Part shown: positions 34,077 to 42,945 of the stretch, one piece after another
Numbering within the stretch: the first letter of the stretch is position 1
Layout: each line of letters begins with the position of its first letter
From: Hymenobacter jeongseonensis
GTDB taxonomy: Bacteria > Bacteroidota > Bacteroidia > Cytophagales > Hymenobacteraceae
Assembly: GCF_015694725.1 (NCBI RefSeq)
Contig: NZ_JADQDQ010000004.1
Location: 310,001 to 374,000 of the forward strand
Direction: 5' to 3'
Length of the DNA: 64,000 nt
The notes under the pieces: model-generated
Seen by the model: only the letters and a program-made list of their open reading frames with translations
Databases searched by the model: none
Told to the model about the DNA's origin: nothing
Translations under genes and position numbers: made by a program

Positions 34077-34892
34077 ATGAAAACCCTTCTTTCTGCAATT
34101 GCTCTTGCTCTCACTACCCTATCGGTCAGTGCCCAATCCACCACCGAGCCCCAATTCAAAATCAGCTGCGAGGAAGGCGGTTGGATGCGCGGTAACACCG
34201 AAAACAAGCGCTACTGCGAAACCCGCGACCTGACCATGACTGCCCCCGTCGGCCAGCCTCTGACCATTAGTGGCGGTGCCAACGGCGGCATCACCGTCCA
34301 CGGCTGGTCGGGTTCGAATGTGCGCATCCGGGCCAAAGTGCAGAGCTGGGCCAACTCCGAGGCCGATGCCCAGAAGCGCGTCAAAGAAGTGACCATCAGC
34401 ACGGCCAACAACAGCTTGCAGGCCACGGCCCCGGGCCAGGACGAGCAATACAGCGTCAGCTACGAAATATTTGTGCCCCGCACCACGGCCTTGGTAATGA
34501 ACACCGTCAACGGCGGCATCAGCCTTGATAATCTGCAGTCCGACATCAAGTTTAAAGCCGTGAACGGTGGCGTGTCGCTGGCCAGCCTAGGCGGCAACGT
34601 GACCGGCCACACCGTGAACGGCGGCCTGAACATCACGCTTTCGGGCAGCAAGTGGGACGGCACGGGCCTCGATGTGCAAACCACCAACGGCGGCATCAAC
34701 TGGAAGCTGCCCCAGGATTATTCGGCCCAGTTGTTCACCAGCACCAACATGGGCAGCATTCGCGCCGGCTTCCCCGTCACCAAATCGGGCTTTATGCGCA
34801 AAGAGCTGGCCACCACGTTGGGCAAGGGCGGCGCCCCGGTTAAGGCTGTGACTACCAACGGCGGCGTGAATCTAGTGCAGGGCCGCGACTAA
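34077..34892 (+). CDS. Secreted DUF4097-like beta-repeat protein
   Basis: A 271-residue protein with a clear signal peptide (MKTLLSAIALALTTLSVSAQ). The rest consists of short repeated strands with NGGI or NGGV turns: ANGGITVHG, VNGGISLD, VNGGVSLA, VNGGLNIT, TNGGINWK and TNGGVNLV. This is the right-handed beta-helix pattern of DUF4097/DUF2807 envelope proteins, often called putative adhesins, whose true role is unknown. About 70 bases after its stop there is a terminator. It starts 216 bp from the divergent MBL gene. Confidence 0.8.
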   Translation: MKTLLSAIALALTTLSVSAQSTTEPQFKISCEEGGWMRGNTENKRYCETRDLTMTAPVGQPLTISGGANGGITVHGWSGSNVRIRAKVQSWANSEADAQKRVKEVTISTANNSLQATAPGQDEQYSVSYEIFVPRTTALVMNTVNGGISLDNLQSDIKFKAVNGGVSLASLGGNVTGHTVNGGLNITLSGSKWDGTGLDVQTTNGGINWKLPQDYSAQLFTSTNMGSIRAGFPVTKSGFMRKELATTLGKGGAPVKAVTTNGGVNLVQGRD

Positions 34893-34934
34893 GTCCGCCC
34901 TGGCTTAGCCGATTCTGATTCTTAAACCAAAGGG

Positions 34935-34967
34935 ATGCCCGTTATGCCAGCATGACGGGCATTTTTG
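34935..34967 (+). terminator. Terminator after the beta-repeat protein
   Basis: Stem atgcccgt.atg (34935-34945) with cat.acgggcat (34951-34962) followed by a T-run. The pairing has one bulged or mismatched base. It also lies just past the stop of the minus-strand Rof-like gene at 34980, but on that strand the T-run is missing. Confidence 0.6.
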
Positions 34968-34979
34968 GGTGCTTGCGGC

Positions 34980-35252
34980 TCAGCAGGCGCAGCTGAAATC
35001 CGGGTAGTCTGCGTAGCCGGGCGCGGGCTTGTCATCGATGCGAATGATATGGTCGAGCCGAATTTCCTCCCCCGATTTCAGGCGCATAAATTCTACTTTT
35101 TCGCGGATGAAAAATGTGTCAATCACGCCCGAGCCAAGGCAAAGTTGACGCAGGTCGTTGAAATACTGCAGGTCGACGCGGCGGCGCTGGGTGGCAGCGG
35201 CTTCCAACTCGTCGTAGAAGTGGCAATCGATGGGTTGGTAGTCAGTGCTCAT
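34980..35252 (-). CDS. Rof/YaeO-like Rho modulator
   Basis: A 90-residue cytoplasmic protein. The opening MSTDYQPIDCHFYDELEAAA closely follows the N-terminus of Rof, the protein that binds Rho and inhibits termination in E. coli (YQPI-C--YD-LE). The rest has the alternating strands of a small Sm-like barrel (VDLQYF, GVIDTFFIREKVEFMRLKSG, IRLDHIIRIDD). It ends in CAC. ATG 35252 was chosen since the longer frame is unlike the family. The link to Rho is inferred from similarity only. Confidence 0.72.
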   Translation of the reverse strand: MSTDYQPIDCHFYDELEAAATQRRRVDLQYFNDLRQLCLGSGVIDTFFIREKVEFMRLKSGEEIRLDHIIRIDDKPAPGYADYPDFSCAC

Positions 35253-35418
35253 GGTCAGAGAAGGAGAGTAAGAGGTTCGCCGCCACGGTAAGAAACGGCT
35301 TGGCGGTGCGGCCAGTTGCTTGCAGGTGAAATAGCAGAGGACGGAAATAGGTTTCGGAAGCACCGCTGCTAATGGCCACTTTCCTATCTTCGCCACCCCA
35401 CCCAATCACCCAATTCCC

Positions 35419-37200
35419 ATGCCCTCGACCATCCCCACCGAAACCACAACGCCCGAGCTCAACCTCGAAGCCAATTCACTTTCGCAAGCCACCGGCACCA
35501 AGTTCAGGGGCAACACCAAGCGCCCGATGTTCTACGAGTTTAAGCCCGAGGAAACCGTGCGCGCCGCACACGGCACCGCCCTGCGCTGCAAAACTTGGGA
35601 AGCCGAAGCCGCCCTGCGGATGCTGGAAAACAACCTCGACCCCGCCGTGTCGTTGGTTTATGATGAACTGATTGTGTATGGAGGTGCTGGCCGCGCCGCC
35701 CGCAACTGGAAGGAGTACCAAACCATCGTCAAAACCCTGAAAGAGCTAGAAGCCGACGAAACCATGCTCGTGCAAAGCGGCAAGGCCGTGGGCGTGCTCA
35801 AAACTTGGGCCCACGCGCCCCGCGTCCTCATTGCCAACAGCAACCTCGTGCCCGCCTGGAGCACCCAAGAGTACTTCGACGAACTCGACCGAATGGGCCT
35901 GATGATGTACGGCCAGATGACGGCTGGCTCCTGGATTTACATCGCTACCCAGGGCATTTTGCAGGGCACCTACGAAACCTTCGCCGCCATGGCGGATACC
36001 CATTTCGGCGGTAGCCTGCGCAGCACCATCACCGTCACGGCCGGCCTGGGCGGCATGAGCGGCGCCCAGCCCTTGGCCGTGACCATGAACGACGGCGTCT
36101 GCCTCGTCATTGAGCCGATTGACGAGCGGGTGAAGCAGAAAGTGCGCGAAGGCTACGTGGACGAGCAGGCTCGCGACCTTACCCACGCCCTGGAGCTGTG
36201 CGAACGTGCCAAAGCCGAGGGCAAAGGCTGGTCCGTGGGCCTCACCGGCAACGCTGCCACCGTGTTGCCGCAATTGCTGGACCTGGGCTTCAAACCCGAA
36301 ATCGTGACCGACCAAACCTCGGCCCACGACCTGATGGATTACATTCCCGAAGGCGACGTAGCCGAAGTGCTGGCCCTGCGCGCCGCCAACCCCGAAGAGT
36401 TCAAAAAGCAAGCCCTGGCTTCCATCGTAAAGCACGTCGAAGCCATTCTGGAAATGCAGCGGCGCGGCACCATTGCCGTAGACTACGGCAACAACCTGCG
36501 CGGCCAGGCCGAAAAAGGCGGCCTAAAGGTGCGCGACGAAGCCGGCCAATTTCTGTATCCTGGCTTCGTGCCCGGCTATATCCGCCCGCTGTTTTGCGAG
36601 GGCAAGGGGCCCTTCCGATGGGCGGCTCTCAGCGGCGACCCGCAGGACATTCTGCGCATCGACCGCGCCCTGCTCGAAACCTTCCCCGATAACAAGATGC
36701 TGGCCCGCTGGATTGAAAAGGCGCAGGCCAAAGTGCCCTTCATCGGTCTGCCGGCCCGCGTGTGCTGGCTGGGTTATGGTGAGCGCGAGAAGTTCGGCCT
36801 CGTCATCAACGACCTCGTGGCGCGGGGCGAAGTCTCGGCTCCCATCGTCATCGGCCGCGACCACCTCGACTGCGGCTCGGTGGCTTCGCCCAATCGCGAA
36901 ACGGAAGGGATGAAGGACGGCTCCGACGCCGTGGCCGACTGGCCCCTGCTCAACGCCCTGGCCAACTGCGCCAGCGGAGCCGACTGGGTGAGCCTGCACA
37001 ACGGCGGCGGCGTGGGCATCGGCAACTCTACCCATTCCGGCATGGTGATAGTAGCCACCGGCACCCCTGAAAAAGCCGAACGCCTGCGCCGCGTTCTCAC
37101 CACCGACCCCGGCATGGGCATCTTCCGCCACGCCGATGCCGGCTATGAGATTGCGCAGGACGTAGCTCGTGAGCGCGGCGCCAAGATTCCGGCGCTGTAG
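35419..37200 (+). CDS. hutU: Urocanate hydratase (HutU)
   Basis: Cytoplasmic NAD-dependent lyase converting urocanate to imidazolone propionate in histidine degradation. The 593-residue product has the urocanase signatures [33 protein letters not shown], the NAD-binding [36 protein letters not shown] and the C-terminal [15 protein letters not shown]. It is a little longer than the 557-residue HutU of enterics, mainly at the N-terminus. No hutH or hutI lies in the window, so the pathway genes are scattered apart from the hutG-like gene at 31959. A TATCTTCG box at 35385-35392 might be its -7 element, but no -33 partner is seen. Confidence 0.95.
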   Translation: MPSTIPTETTTPELNLEANSLSQATGTKFRGNTKRPMFYEFKPEETVRAAHGTALRCKTWEAEAALRMLENNLDPAVSLVYDELIVYGGAGRAARNWKEYQTIVKTLKELEADETMLVQSGKAVGVLKTWAHAPRVLIANSNLVPAWSTQEYFDELDRMGLMMYGQMTAGSWIYIATQGILQGTYETFAAMADTHFGGSLRSTITVTAGLGGMSGAQPLAVTMNDGVCLVIEPIDERVKQKVREGYVDEQARDLTHALELCERAKAEGKGWSVGLTGNAATVLPQLLDLGFKPEIVTDQTSAHDLMDYIPEGDVAEVLALRAANPEEFKKQALASIVKHVEAILEMQRRGTIAVDYGNNLRGQAEKGGLKVRDEAGQFLYPGFVPGYIRPLFCEGKGPFRWAALSGDPQDILRIDRALLETFPDNKMLARWIEKAQAKVPFIGLPARVCWLGYGEREKFGLVINDLVARGEVSAPIVIGRDHLDCGSVASPNRETEGMKDGSDAVADWPLLNALANCASGADWVSLHNGGGVGIGNSTHSGMVIVATGTPEKAERLRRVLTTDPGMGIFRHADAGYEIAQDVARERGAKIPAL

Positions 37201-37229
37201 TAGGAGCGGGGCTTGCCAAGAAAAAATCC

Positions 37230-37264
37230 CGTCCTGCTGAGCGCAGTCCAATCGTCTCTCCCGC
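37230..37264 (+). repeat. Degenerate half-copy of the dispersed palindrome
   Basis: The stretch contains tgctgagcgcagtc, aatcgtctct and cccgct, which align with one arm of the repeats at 25631 and 53884 (gtcatgctgagc...gtcgaagcatctctaccgc) with several changes. The mirror arm is missing. It sits just behind hutU. Confidence 0.4.
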
Positions 37265-37267
37265 TTC

Positions 37268-37517
37268 ATGCTGTTTCTTAAGAAACTGAGTAGCACCTAC
37301 TGCGCCACCGAGCACAACTTCGAAATCATCGGTGAAGTCGTCGGCGTATCCACAGGGCCAACCCCGCGTTTCAGTTCTCATACACCTGCCAAATCATTCC
37401 CGCAAACGCATAGTGCACACCTACGGCACCGATTTCAATGAAATGTTATCGGGCCTTGTGGTGCGCCACCTGCCGTTGCTGATACAGGAAGTCACACATT
37501 GGCTGAATGCCAGTTGA
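37268..37517 (+). pseudogene. Possible broken gene of about 80 codons
   Basis: From the ATG at 37268 one frame reads MLFLKKLSSTYCATEHNFEI and then IGEVVGV before losing sense. Near 37360 another frame takes over with RVSVLIHLPNHSRKR, VHTYGTDFNEMLSGLVVRHL and PLLIQEVTHWLNAS, ending at a stop at 37517. The two pieces read as one soluble alpha/beta protein if a +1 shift is allowed around 37340-37375. I do not recognise the family. It could be a frameshifted pseudogene, a sequencing error or two unrelated frames. Confidence 0.35.
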
Positions 37518-37724
37518 GTCATCCTTTACTGCAAACCCAAAAGGCTCCGTTGCAACCGCAATGGGGCCTTCGGTTTGTCGTTAGGCTTGTCGCACTTTTG
37601 GCTTCGTATATGACGCGAAACGGGGCTGGCAGGGGTGAAATTCCCTCTTACTGCCAACTTCCAGTCTCGCCTGCTACTGCCGCTGCTTCCGCACCGTTCA
37701 GTTCGCCCCACCGTATGCTACGCC

Positions 37725-38156
37725 ATGAACTACTATTTTCTGCTGATTCCACCCCTGGCTTTGGCCGCGTTCGTGGGGTTCTGGTGCTTGGTGGTGAAAC
37801 TGGTGGCCCTGGGTGGCTGGCAGCGGCTGGCCGCACAATACCGCGTGGCGGCCCTGCCGCCGGGGCCGCAGTTCCGGCTGGGCCAAGCGAGCGTGGGTGG
37901 CGTGAGCTACCGCGGAGCCATGCAGGCAGGTGCTTCGGCCGAGGGCCTGGCCCTGTCCACCGGTTTCCCGTTCGGCACCGGGCACCCGCCGCTGCTCATT
38001 CCGTGGTCGGCGTTCGGGCCATTCCATTCCGAGCAATCCCTGTGGATGACGTTTTATACCACCGCCATTCAAACGGGCGCTGGCAACACGCTCACTTTCA
38101 AATTTGCCAGCAAAGACCTCATTGCAGCTGCTCGGCCGTGGATTCGCGTGGTGTGA
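37725..38156 (+). CDS. Small membrane-anchored protein of unknown function
   Basis: A 143-residue protein with one N-terminal membrane helix (about 3-30, YYFLLIPPLALAAFVGFWCLVVKLV) followed by GGWQRLA and a beta-rich soluble domain ending in FASKDLIAAARPWIRVV. The soluble part has the look of a PH-like or band-7-unrelated small beta domain (GVSYRGAMQAG, GLALSTGFPFG, LLIPWSAFGPF), where the LLIPWSAF strand is reminiscent of bacterial PH domains. ATG 37725 gives the helix at the very N-terminus. Confidence 0.65.
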   Translation: MNYYFLLIPPLALAAFVGFWCLVVKLVALGGWQRLAAQYRVAALPPGPQFRLGQASVGGVSYRGAMQAGASAEGLALSTGFPFGTGHPPLLIPWSAFGPFHSEQSLWMTFYTTAIQTGAGNTLTFKFASKDLIAAARPWIRVV

Positions 38157-38299
38157 AGGCCTGAGGCCGCCGCGTTGGTTGTGTCGGGTGGCGCGTGCAG
38201 CCTTTCACTCAAAGTCGCGAACTAAAATCGCTGCTTGAGAACGAAACCACGTATGCGTTTCGCAGTAAGCAAGGAAATCCTTGGCTGAACAAAACGGCA

Positions 38300-39100
38300 A
38301 TGCTTTTACCTCCATCCAAATACCACGCATCCCGGCCCGTCGCCGCGGCCATAAACCGTACGCATTTGCGTTCGTTGGCTTTGGCGTATGGTCTACTTTG
38401 TGCGATGGCAACTTTGGGCTCGTGTTCCGAAGATAAGCCCCGCCGTTCCGATTCTGAGTTGCTGGTCGACCCGCCCGTTGCGCCGGTAGCAGATGGTACC
38501 ACGGCTCCGGAAGAGGTCTCTGATGCCACTGTAACCGCCGCCTCCCAACGGCTTACTGGGGCAGGACGCCGCTACCAGGTGGCGGTGGGGACGGCATATT
38601 TTTTTGATTCTCCCCAGCAATCAACCCCCAACGGCCGCTATCTGCGACGCGGCGACGTGTTCTACGGTGAGGGCGAGTTGAACGGTTTCGTGAAAACCGG
38701 CTTTGTAACGCCCAATGGGGTCAAGAGTACCGGCTGGCTAAAGGTCCGGGAACTGGCCAGGATTTCGGCAGGCTCAGCGCCCGAAACAGCCCCTCGAGGG
38801 GGCGCTGCGAACCCGCCAGCTGCCGCTGCCAATGCAACTGCGAACGATGCCCGCGCAACCCCTGAGGCCCCTCTGCAGCCGGTCCCAACGGTGTCTAGCA
38901 ATGCCCGAACCGCCGTGGTCCAGGTCGACCGGTCCTATTTCTACAACACGCCCGACCTCACCGCCCCCCGCAAAGCACACTGCGTGCGTGGCGACAAAGT
39001 GAGGCTGGGTGAAACCCGTGGTGAGGCAGTGTACGTGACGTTCACCAACTGGGAAAATGTGACGAGCACCGGTTGGATGAGAAGAGATGCCCTGCGCTAA
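38300..39100 (+). CDS. Lipoprotein with two SH3-like repeats
   Basis: A 266-residue putative lipoprotein. A hydrophobic segment ends in the lipobox LGSC, so the mature protein starts at Cys42 (ATLGSCSEDK). Two similar beta domains follow, one at about 90-155 (VAVGTAYFFDSP, RYLRRGDVFYGE, STGWLKVRELA) and one at about 200-264 (VQVDRSYFYNTP, HCVRGDKVRLGE, STGWMRRDALR), joined by an Ala/Pro-rich linker. The YFY--P...RG---GE...GW pattern is that of bacterial SH3-like domains seen in envelope proteins that bind peptidoglycan. ATG 38300 is preferred; longer GTG-initiated reading adds no signal features. Confidence 0.72.
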   Translation: MLLPPSKYHASRPVAAAINRTHLRSLALAYGLLCAMATLGSCSEDKPRRSDSELLVDPPVAPVADGTTAPEEVSDATVTAASQRLTGAGRRYQVAVGTAYFFDSPQQSTPNGRYLRRGDVFYGEGELNGFVKTGFVTPNGVKSTGWLKVRELARISAGSAPETAPRGGAANPPAAAANATANDARATPEAPLQPVPTVSSNARTAVVQVDRSYFYNTPDLTAPRKAHCVRGDKVRLGETRGEAVYVTFTNWENVTSTGWMRRDALR

Positions 39101-39535
39101 AAGGCGAGCCAAAGTGGTTGTTGCTTAAGCCTTTTTTTGAATAAAAGCCGCTTATCGCCGTGCGGTGTTGCCGGTGTTTGCGGCTATTGGCCGCCGCCAT
39201 TCGCACTGCCGAATCCCCCGTTCTGCCAACGGCCAATACTCAGTTTGTTAGCGCACTAGCAGGCGCAACGTGCCTATGCGATGGAACGCACGGCGAAGGT
39301 AACAGCGAATGGTGGAGGCGTGAAATGCGTAGGAGTCCTAGACTCAGAGGGAAATGCGGACGGCAACCGTATCGGGCTGTTATGGGATGTAAGTAACTGA
39401 TTCACCAATTATTGAGGTGTGATAGAGCAATAATCACGCCCGGCCGCCGCACTGTTCAGCCTCAATCTTCGGCGGCGAAACTAACCTCATGCCGTTATTC
39501 CTCGTTTGAGCTTCTATTCAATTTCTTACACGCTT
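39101..39535. other. Non-coding gap before the PAP2 gene
   Basis: About 435 bp without a convincing gene. A 39-codon frame at 39281-39400 (MERTAKVTANGGGVKCVGVL, then DSEGNADGNRIGLLWDVSN) reads smoothly but matches nothing that I know. No terminator with a strong stem is visible. Confidence 0.3.
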
Positions 39536-40366
39536 ATGAAGCTCTTTTTCTCCCTTGCACTTTCGGGAAGTTTGTTTTTAGGGTCGGCCCCCGTTGCCAC
39601 CGCTCAACAGTCGCCCTCGCCTTACCGCACCAGCTTCCTGGTAGATGGTTCCATCACCGCCGGCCTCACCGTGCTGACCGGCACTGGCTTGTACCTGGTT
39701 CAGCAAAAATCGGGACTGACTCCTGAGCAGCTTGCCGCGTTGGACCGCAACGATGTGCCCAAAATTGACCGGTTTGCAGCTGGCAACTACGATGAACGGG
39801 CCCAAACCGTCAGCGACCTACTCTGCTATCCTACGCTACTAATTGCGCCCGGCCTGCTGGCCCTGAACCCCGAAGTGCGCGGCCGCTACGGCCAAGTGTT
39901 GGGGCTTTACCTCCAAACCATGCTCGCCACCGACGCCATGTTCACCATGACCGTGGGCAACGTGTACCGGTACCGTCCCTACCTCTACGGCACGGAAGGC
40001 GGCGGCCGCCGTTCCGGCAAAATCGCAACCAATTCCTTCTTTGCCGGCCACACCGCTCATACGGCCACGGCCACGTTTTTCGCCGCCAAAGTTTTCCACG
40101 ATTTCAACCCCGGTTCGACGGCTGAGCCGTTTGTGTGGGGTGCCGCGGCCCTCGTGCCCGCCGCCGTGGGCTACTACCGCCTAGAGGCTGGCAAGCACTT
40201 CTTAACCGATAATATCGTTGGCTACGCCGTGGGAGCTACCATGGGCATTGTGGTGCCGCAGCTGCACAAAGCCGGTAGGGGCCAGGGCGTGAGCATGGTG
40301 CCGATGCAGGGCGTGAATGTCAACGGCTATTCCTACAGCGGGCTGGTGTTGACGAAGCAGCTCTAG
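39536..40366 (+). CDS. PAP2-family phosphatase, periplasmic
   Basis: A 276-residue protein with a signal peptide (about 1-23, ending ATAQ). The PAP2 motifs are NVYRYRPY (R-P motif), SFFAGHTAHTAT (catalytic His of the SGH motif, with AGH here) and YYRLEAGKHFLTDNIVGY (R...H...D). All key residues of the acid-phosphatase core are there, although motif 1 is short. Such enzymes remove phosphate from lipid pyrophosphates such as undecaprenyl-PP or from phosphatidic acid. The presence of a signal peptide with several hydrophobic segments points to the periplasmic face. Confidence 0.83.
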   Translation: MKLFFSLALSGSLFLGSAPVATAQQSPSPYRTSFLVDGSITAGLTVLTGTGLYLVQQKSGLTPEQLAALDRNDVPKIDRFAAGNYDERAQTVSDLLCYPTLLIAPGLLALNPEVRGRYGQVLGLYLQTMLATDAMFTMTVGNVYRYRPYLYGTEGGGRRSGKIATNSFFAGHTAHTATATFFAAKVFHDFNPGSTAEPFVWGAAALVPAAVGYYRLEAGKHFLTDNIVGYAVGATMGIVVPQLHKAGRGQGVSMVPMQGVNVNGYSYSGLVLTKQL

Positions 40367-40406
40367 CGCAACTCGGTTTGCGCTAGCAATGGAGCTGGCA
40401 TTGCGG

Positions 40407-41246
40407 CTAGAGTTTCTCGCCGCAATGCCAGCAAAATTCCGCGTCGGGCCGGTGTTCGGTGGCCCGGCACACGTGGCAAATCACTTGCTTGAATGCCGGG
40501 GATTTGTAAGGCGTTGTTTGGGTCCCCGCCATTTGGGCCGACACGATGCCGGTGGGCACGGCGATGATGGCATAGCCCATAATCATAAGCACGGAAGCCA
40601 GGGTCTGGCCAAGAACGGTGACAGGGGAAATGTCGCCGTAACCCACCGTCGTGACGGTTACGATGGCCCAATACACGCTTTTGGGAATGCTGGTAAATCC
40701 GTTTTCCCCCCCTTCGACCACGTACATCAGCGTGCCCATTGCAATGGTAAGCGTGAGCACAGCCGTCAGAAAGACCAGGATTTTGAATCGGCTGGCCTTG
40801 AGCGCCATCACGATAAATTCGCCCTCGCCCACAAACTGCCCCAGCTTAAAAATGCGGAACATGCGCAACAGTCGCAGCGTGCGAATGGCCACCAGGTAAT
40901 GGCTGCCCGTAAGCAATAGGGCCGCCAGGGCCGGCACAGTGGCCAAAAAATCAACAATCCCCAGCCAGCTAAAGACGTAGTTGAGCGGACGGCGCACTAC
41001 CAGCAGCCGCGCCAGGTATTCGAGGATGAAGAGAATAGTAAAAAACCACTCCGCTGCCCGCAAATAAGTGCCATACCGGGCATTTACCGTCCGCACGCTA
41101 TCGAGCATCACCAAGGCTACGCTCAAGGCAATTACTACCAGCAACACAATGTCGAACAACAGACCGGCGCGGGTGTCCGACTCAAAAATAATACTGTAGC
41201 CGGTACGCTTCCAGCCTTTGTCGGTATCGCGGGGGCGCAAATCCAT
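40407..41246 (-). CDS. Voltage-gated potassium-type ion channel with C-terminal zinc ribbon
   Basis: A 279-residue six-helix channel. The voltage-sensor S4 is seen as RTLRLLRMFRIFK (about 142-154) and the pore has the selectivity filter TVGYGD (within VTTVTTVGYGDISP). S1-S3 are hydrophobic segments between 29 and 120. After S6 the cytoplasmic tail carries two Cys pairs, CHVC and CWHC, 16 residues apart, which look like a zinc ribbon. This is a Kv/KvAP-like bacterial channel. No RCK domain is present; the ribbon may replace it. Convergent with the PAP2 gene, 40 bp apart. Confidence 0.88.
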   Translation of the reverse strand: MDLRPRDTDKGWKRTGYSIIFESDTRAGLLFDIVLLVVIALSVALVMLDSVRTVNARYGTYLRAAEWFFTILFILEYLARLLVVRRPLNYVFSWLGIVDFLATVPALAALLLTGSHYLVAIRTLRLLRMFRIFKLGQFVGEGEFIVMALKASRFKILVFLTAVLTLTIAMGTLMYVVEGGENGFTSIPKSVYWAIVTVTTVGYGDISPVTVLGQTLASVLMIMGYAIIAVPTGIVSAQMAGTQTTPYKSPAFKQVICHVCRATEHRPDAEFCWHCGEKL

Positions 41247-41305
41247 AGGTGATGCAGTAGAAGTGTTGAGGGTACCGGGCAGTAAGTAAGGATAAGTCCC
41301 GGAAG

Positions 41306-41929
41306 CTATTGCTGCGGGGAGTCCAGCAGGACACTGCTTTCCAGCAGCCTTGCCCCATTGCGCTGCAAATCAGCTAGGGCCGTCCGGAACCCGTCGGCGT
41401 TGATGGCCCGCGTGGCATCGGTCACCACGTAGGTAGCGAAGCCCATCGCTAGCGCATCCAGCGCGGAGAAATACACACAATAGTCGCCCGCCAGGCCCGC
41501 AAGGTATACGTCGGTCACGCCACGGCCGCGTAGGTAATCGGCCAAGCCGGTGGCTTTGCGGTGGCCATTGTCGAAAAAGGCGCTGTAAGAATCGATGTCG
41601 GGCGCCATGCCCTTGCGGAAAATTGCCTCCACCTGGCGCGTATCCAGAGCTGGGTGTAAGGCTACGCCGGGTGTCTCCTGCACACAGTGGTCGGGCCACA
41701 GGGTCTGGGGCAGGCCGTGCAAGTCAATTTGGTCAAATGGCGCTTTGCCTGCGTGGCTGCTGGCGAAACTCTGGTGCCCTGCCGGGTGCCAGTCCTGAGA
41801 GGCCACAACCAAATCAAAACGGGATTGCAAGGCATTGACCAACGGAATAATAGCATCGCCGTCGGGCACGGCTAACCGGCCCCCCGGCACAAAATCGTTC
41901 TGAATATCGATGAGCAAAAGGGCTTTCAT
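41306..41929 (-). CDS. pncA: Nicotinamidase (PncA)
   Basis: Cysteine hydrolase of 207 residues that turns nicotinamide into nicotinate for NAD salvage. The catalytic triad is complete: Asp8 (LLIDIQNDF), Lys106 (FRKGM) and Cys151 (GDYCV). Metal ligands are Asp46, His48 (DWHPAGH) and probably His81 (WPDHCVQ). The strand order and length fit PncA closely. It is downstream of the channel gene on the same strand from a different start, with a 59-bp gap between the two genes. Confidence 0.94.
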   Translation of the reverse strand: MKALLLIDIQNDFVPGGRLAVPDGDAIIPLVNALQSRFDLVVASQDWHPAGHQSFASSHAGKAPFDQIDLHGLPQTLWPDHCVQETPGVALHPALDTRQVEAIFRKGMAPDIDSYSAFFDNGHRKATGLADYLRGRGVTDVYLAGLAGDYCVYFSALDALAMGFATYVVTDATRAINADGFRTALADLQRNGARLLESSVLLDSPQQ

Positions 41930-42022
41930 AGGGGAAAGGTCGTGGGCAGAACGGAAAAACCAAGCATTGAGCCGCCAGTTACGTTTACGCAGTCAGTTAC
42001 TCAACCACCCAAGAACCGTTTC

Positions 42023-42892
42023 ATGCCCAGTCTTCCGAATCAAATCATCTTGGTTACCGGCGCCACATCGGGCATCGGCAAAGTCACGGCCACCAAACTG
42101 GCCCAAATGGGTGCGCGCGTGGTGCTATTGGCCCGTAGTGCCGAGAAAGCCGAAGCGACGCAGCGTGAAATAAAAGCAGTGGCCGGCCACGACCAAGTCG
42201 ATGTGCTGCTGGCCGACCTAGCCGACTTGGCGCAGGTGCGCCGGGCCGCTGCCGAGTTCAACGCCCGCTACCCGCGCCTCGACGTGCTGGTGAACAACGC
42301 AGGGCTGATATTCGGGGCCCAGCGGCAGCTTTCCGTCGATGGCAACGAGTTGGGGCTGGCCACCAACCACCTGGGCCCGTTCCTGCTCACGGCCCTGCTG
42401 CTCGATAAGTTGCGCGCCAGCCCCGCCGCCCGCGTGGTCAACCTGGCGTCGATGGCCTACCACGTAGCCAAACCCAATCTGGCGGATATTCAATCGGCGC
42501 AGCGCTACAGCGCCATGCGGGTTTATGGCAATACCAAGCTCTACAACATCATGTTCACGCAGGAACTGGCCCGCCGCCTGCGCGCCCACGGCATTAGCAA
42601 TGTTACTGCCAATGCCTTACATCCCGGCGTAGTGGCCAGCAACTTCGGGGCCAGTGCCGGTGGCTGGCTGAGCAAGCTCTCGCAATTGGGCCGCCCGTTC
42701 ATGATTTCGGTGGAAAAAGGGGCGGAGACCAGCATTTTTCTGTCGTCGTCGCCCGAAGTAGCGGCCATTAGTGGCGGATATTTCGATAAGCAAAAACCCG
42801 TCGCGGTAAAGCATTCCTTCAACACAGCTGACCACGCCCGCCAGCTTTGGGAGGCGAGCGAGCAACTCACCGGTACACAGTTTCTGGCGTAA
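42023..42892 (+). CDS. Short-chain dehydrogenase (retinol dehydrogenase-like)
   Basis: A 289-residue classical SDR. It shows the cofactor loop TGATSGIGK (about 12-20), VLLARSAEKAE whose Arg suggests NADP preference, NNAG (about 92-95), NLASMAYH with the catalytic Ser, and YGNTKL as the Y...K motif. Pattern and length fit the retinol/WW-domain-oxidoreductase type of SDR. The substrate cannot be assigned. ATG 42023 is preferred over an upstream ATG because the fold begins a few residues later. It is divergent from pncA and 53 bp ahead of the nat gene on the same strand. Confidence 0.86.
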   Translation: MPSLPNQIILVTGATSGIGKVTATKLAQMGARVVLLARSAEKAEATQREIKAVAGHDQVDVLLADLADLAQVRRAAAEFNARYPRLDVLVNNAGLIFGAQRQLSVDGNELGLATNHLGPFLLTALLLDKLRASPAARVVNLASMAYHVAKPNLADIQSAQRYSAMRVYGNTKLYNIMFTQELARRLRAHGISNVTANALHPGVVASNFGASAGGWLSKLSQLGRPFMISVEKGAETSIFLSSSPEVAAISGGYFDKQKPVAVKHSFNTADHARQLWEASEQLTGTQFLA

Positions 42893-42945
42893 TTAGGGCC
42901 GTTTTCTGCTCGGGTTTCTGCTCAGGCTCCATCCTTTTCCTGCTC

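Noticed and set aside
34077..34892. Adhesin or autotransporter
   Set aside because: The beta-repeat pattern is DUF4097-like. No translocator domain or type IX sorting tail is seen.
35385..35392. TATCTTCG as a hutU promoter
   Set aside because: One mismatch in the -7 box and no -33 TTG at the right distance.
39281..39400. 39-codon frame that reads smoothly (NADGNRIGLLWDVSN)
   Set aside because: Too short, no leader signal or known family; kept only as a note in the intergenic entry.
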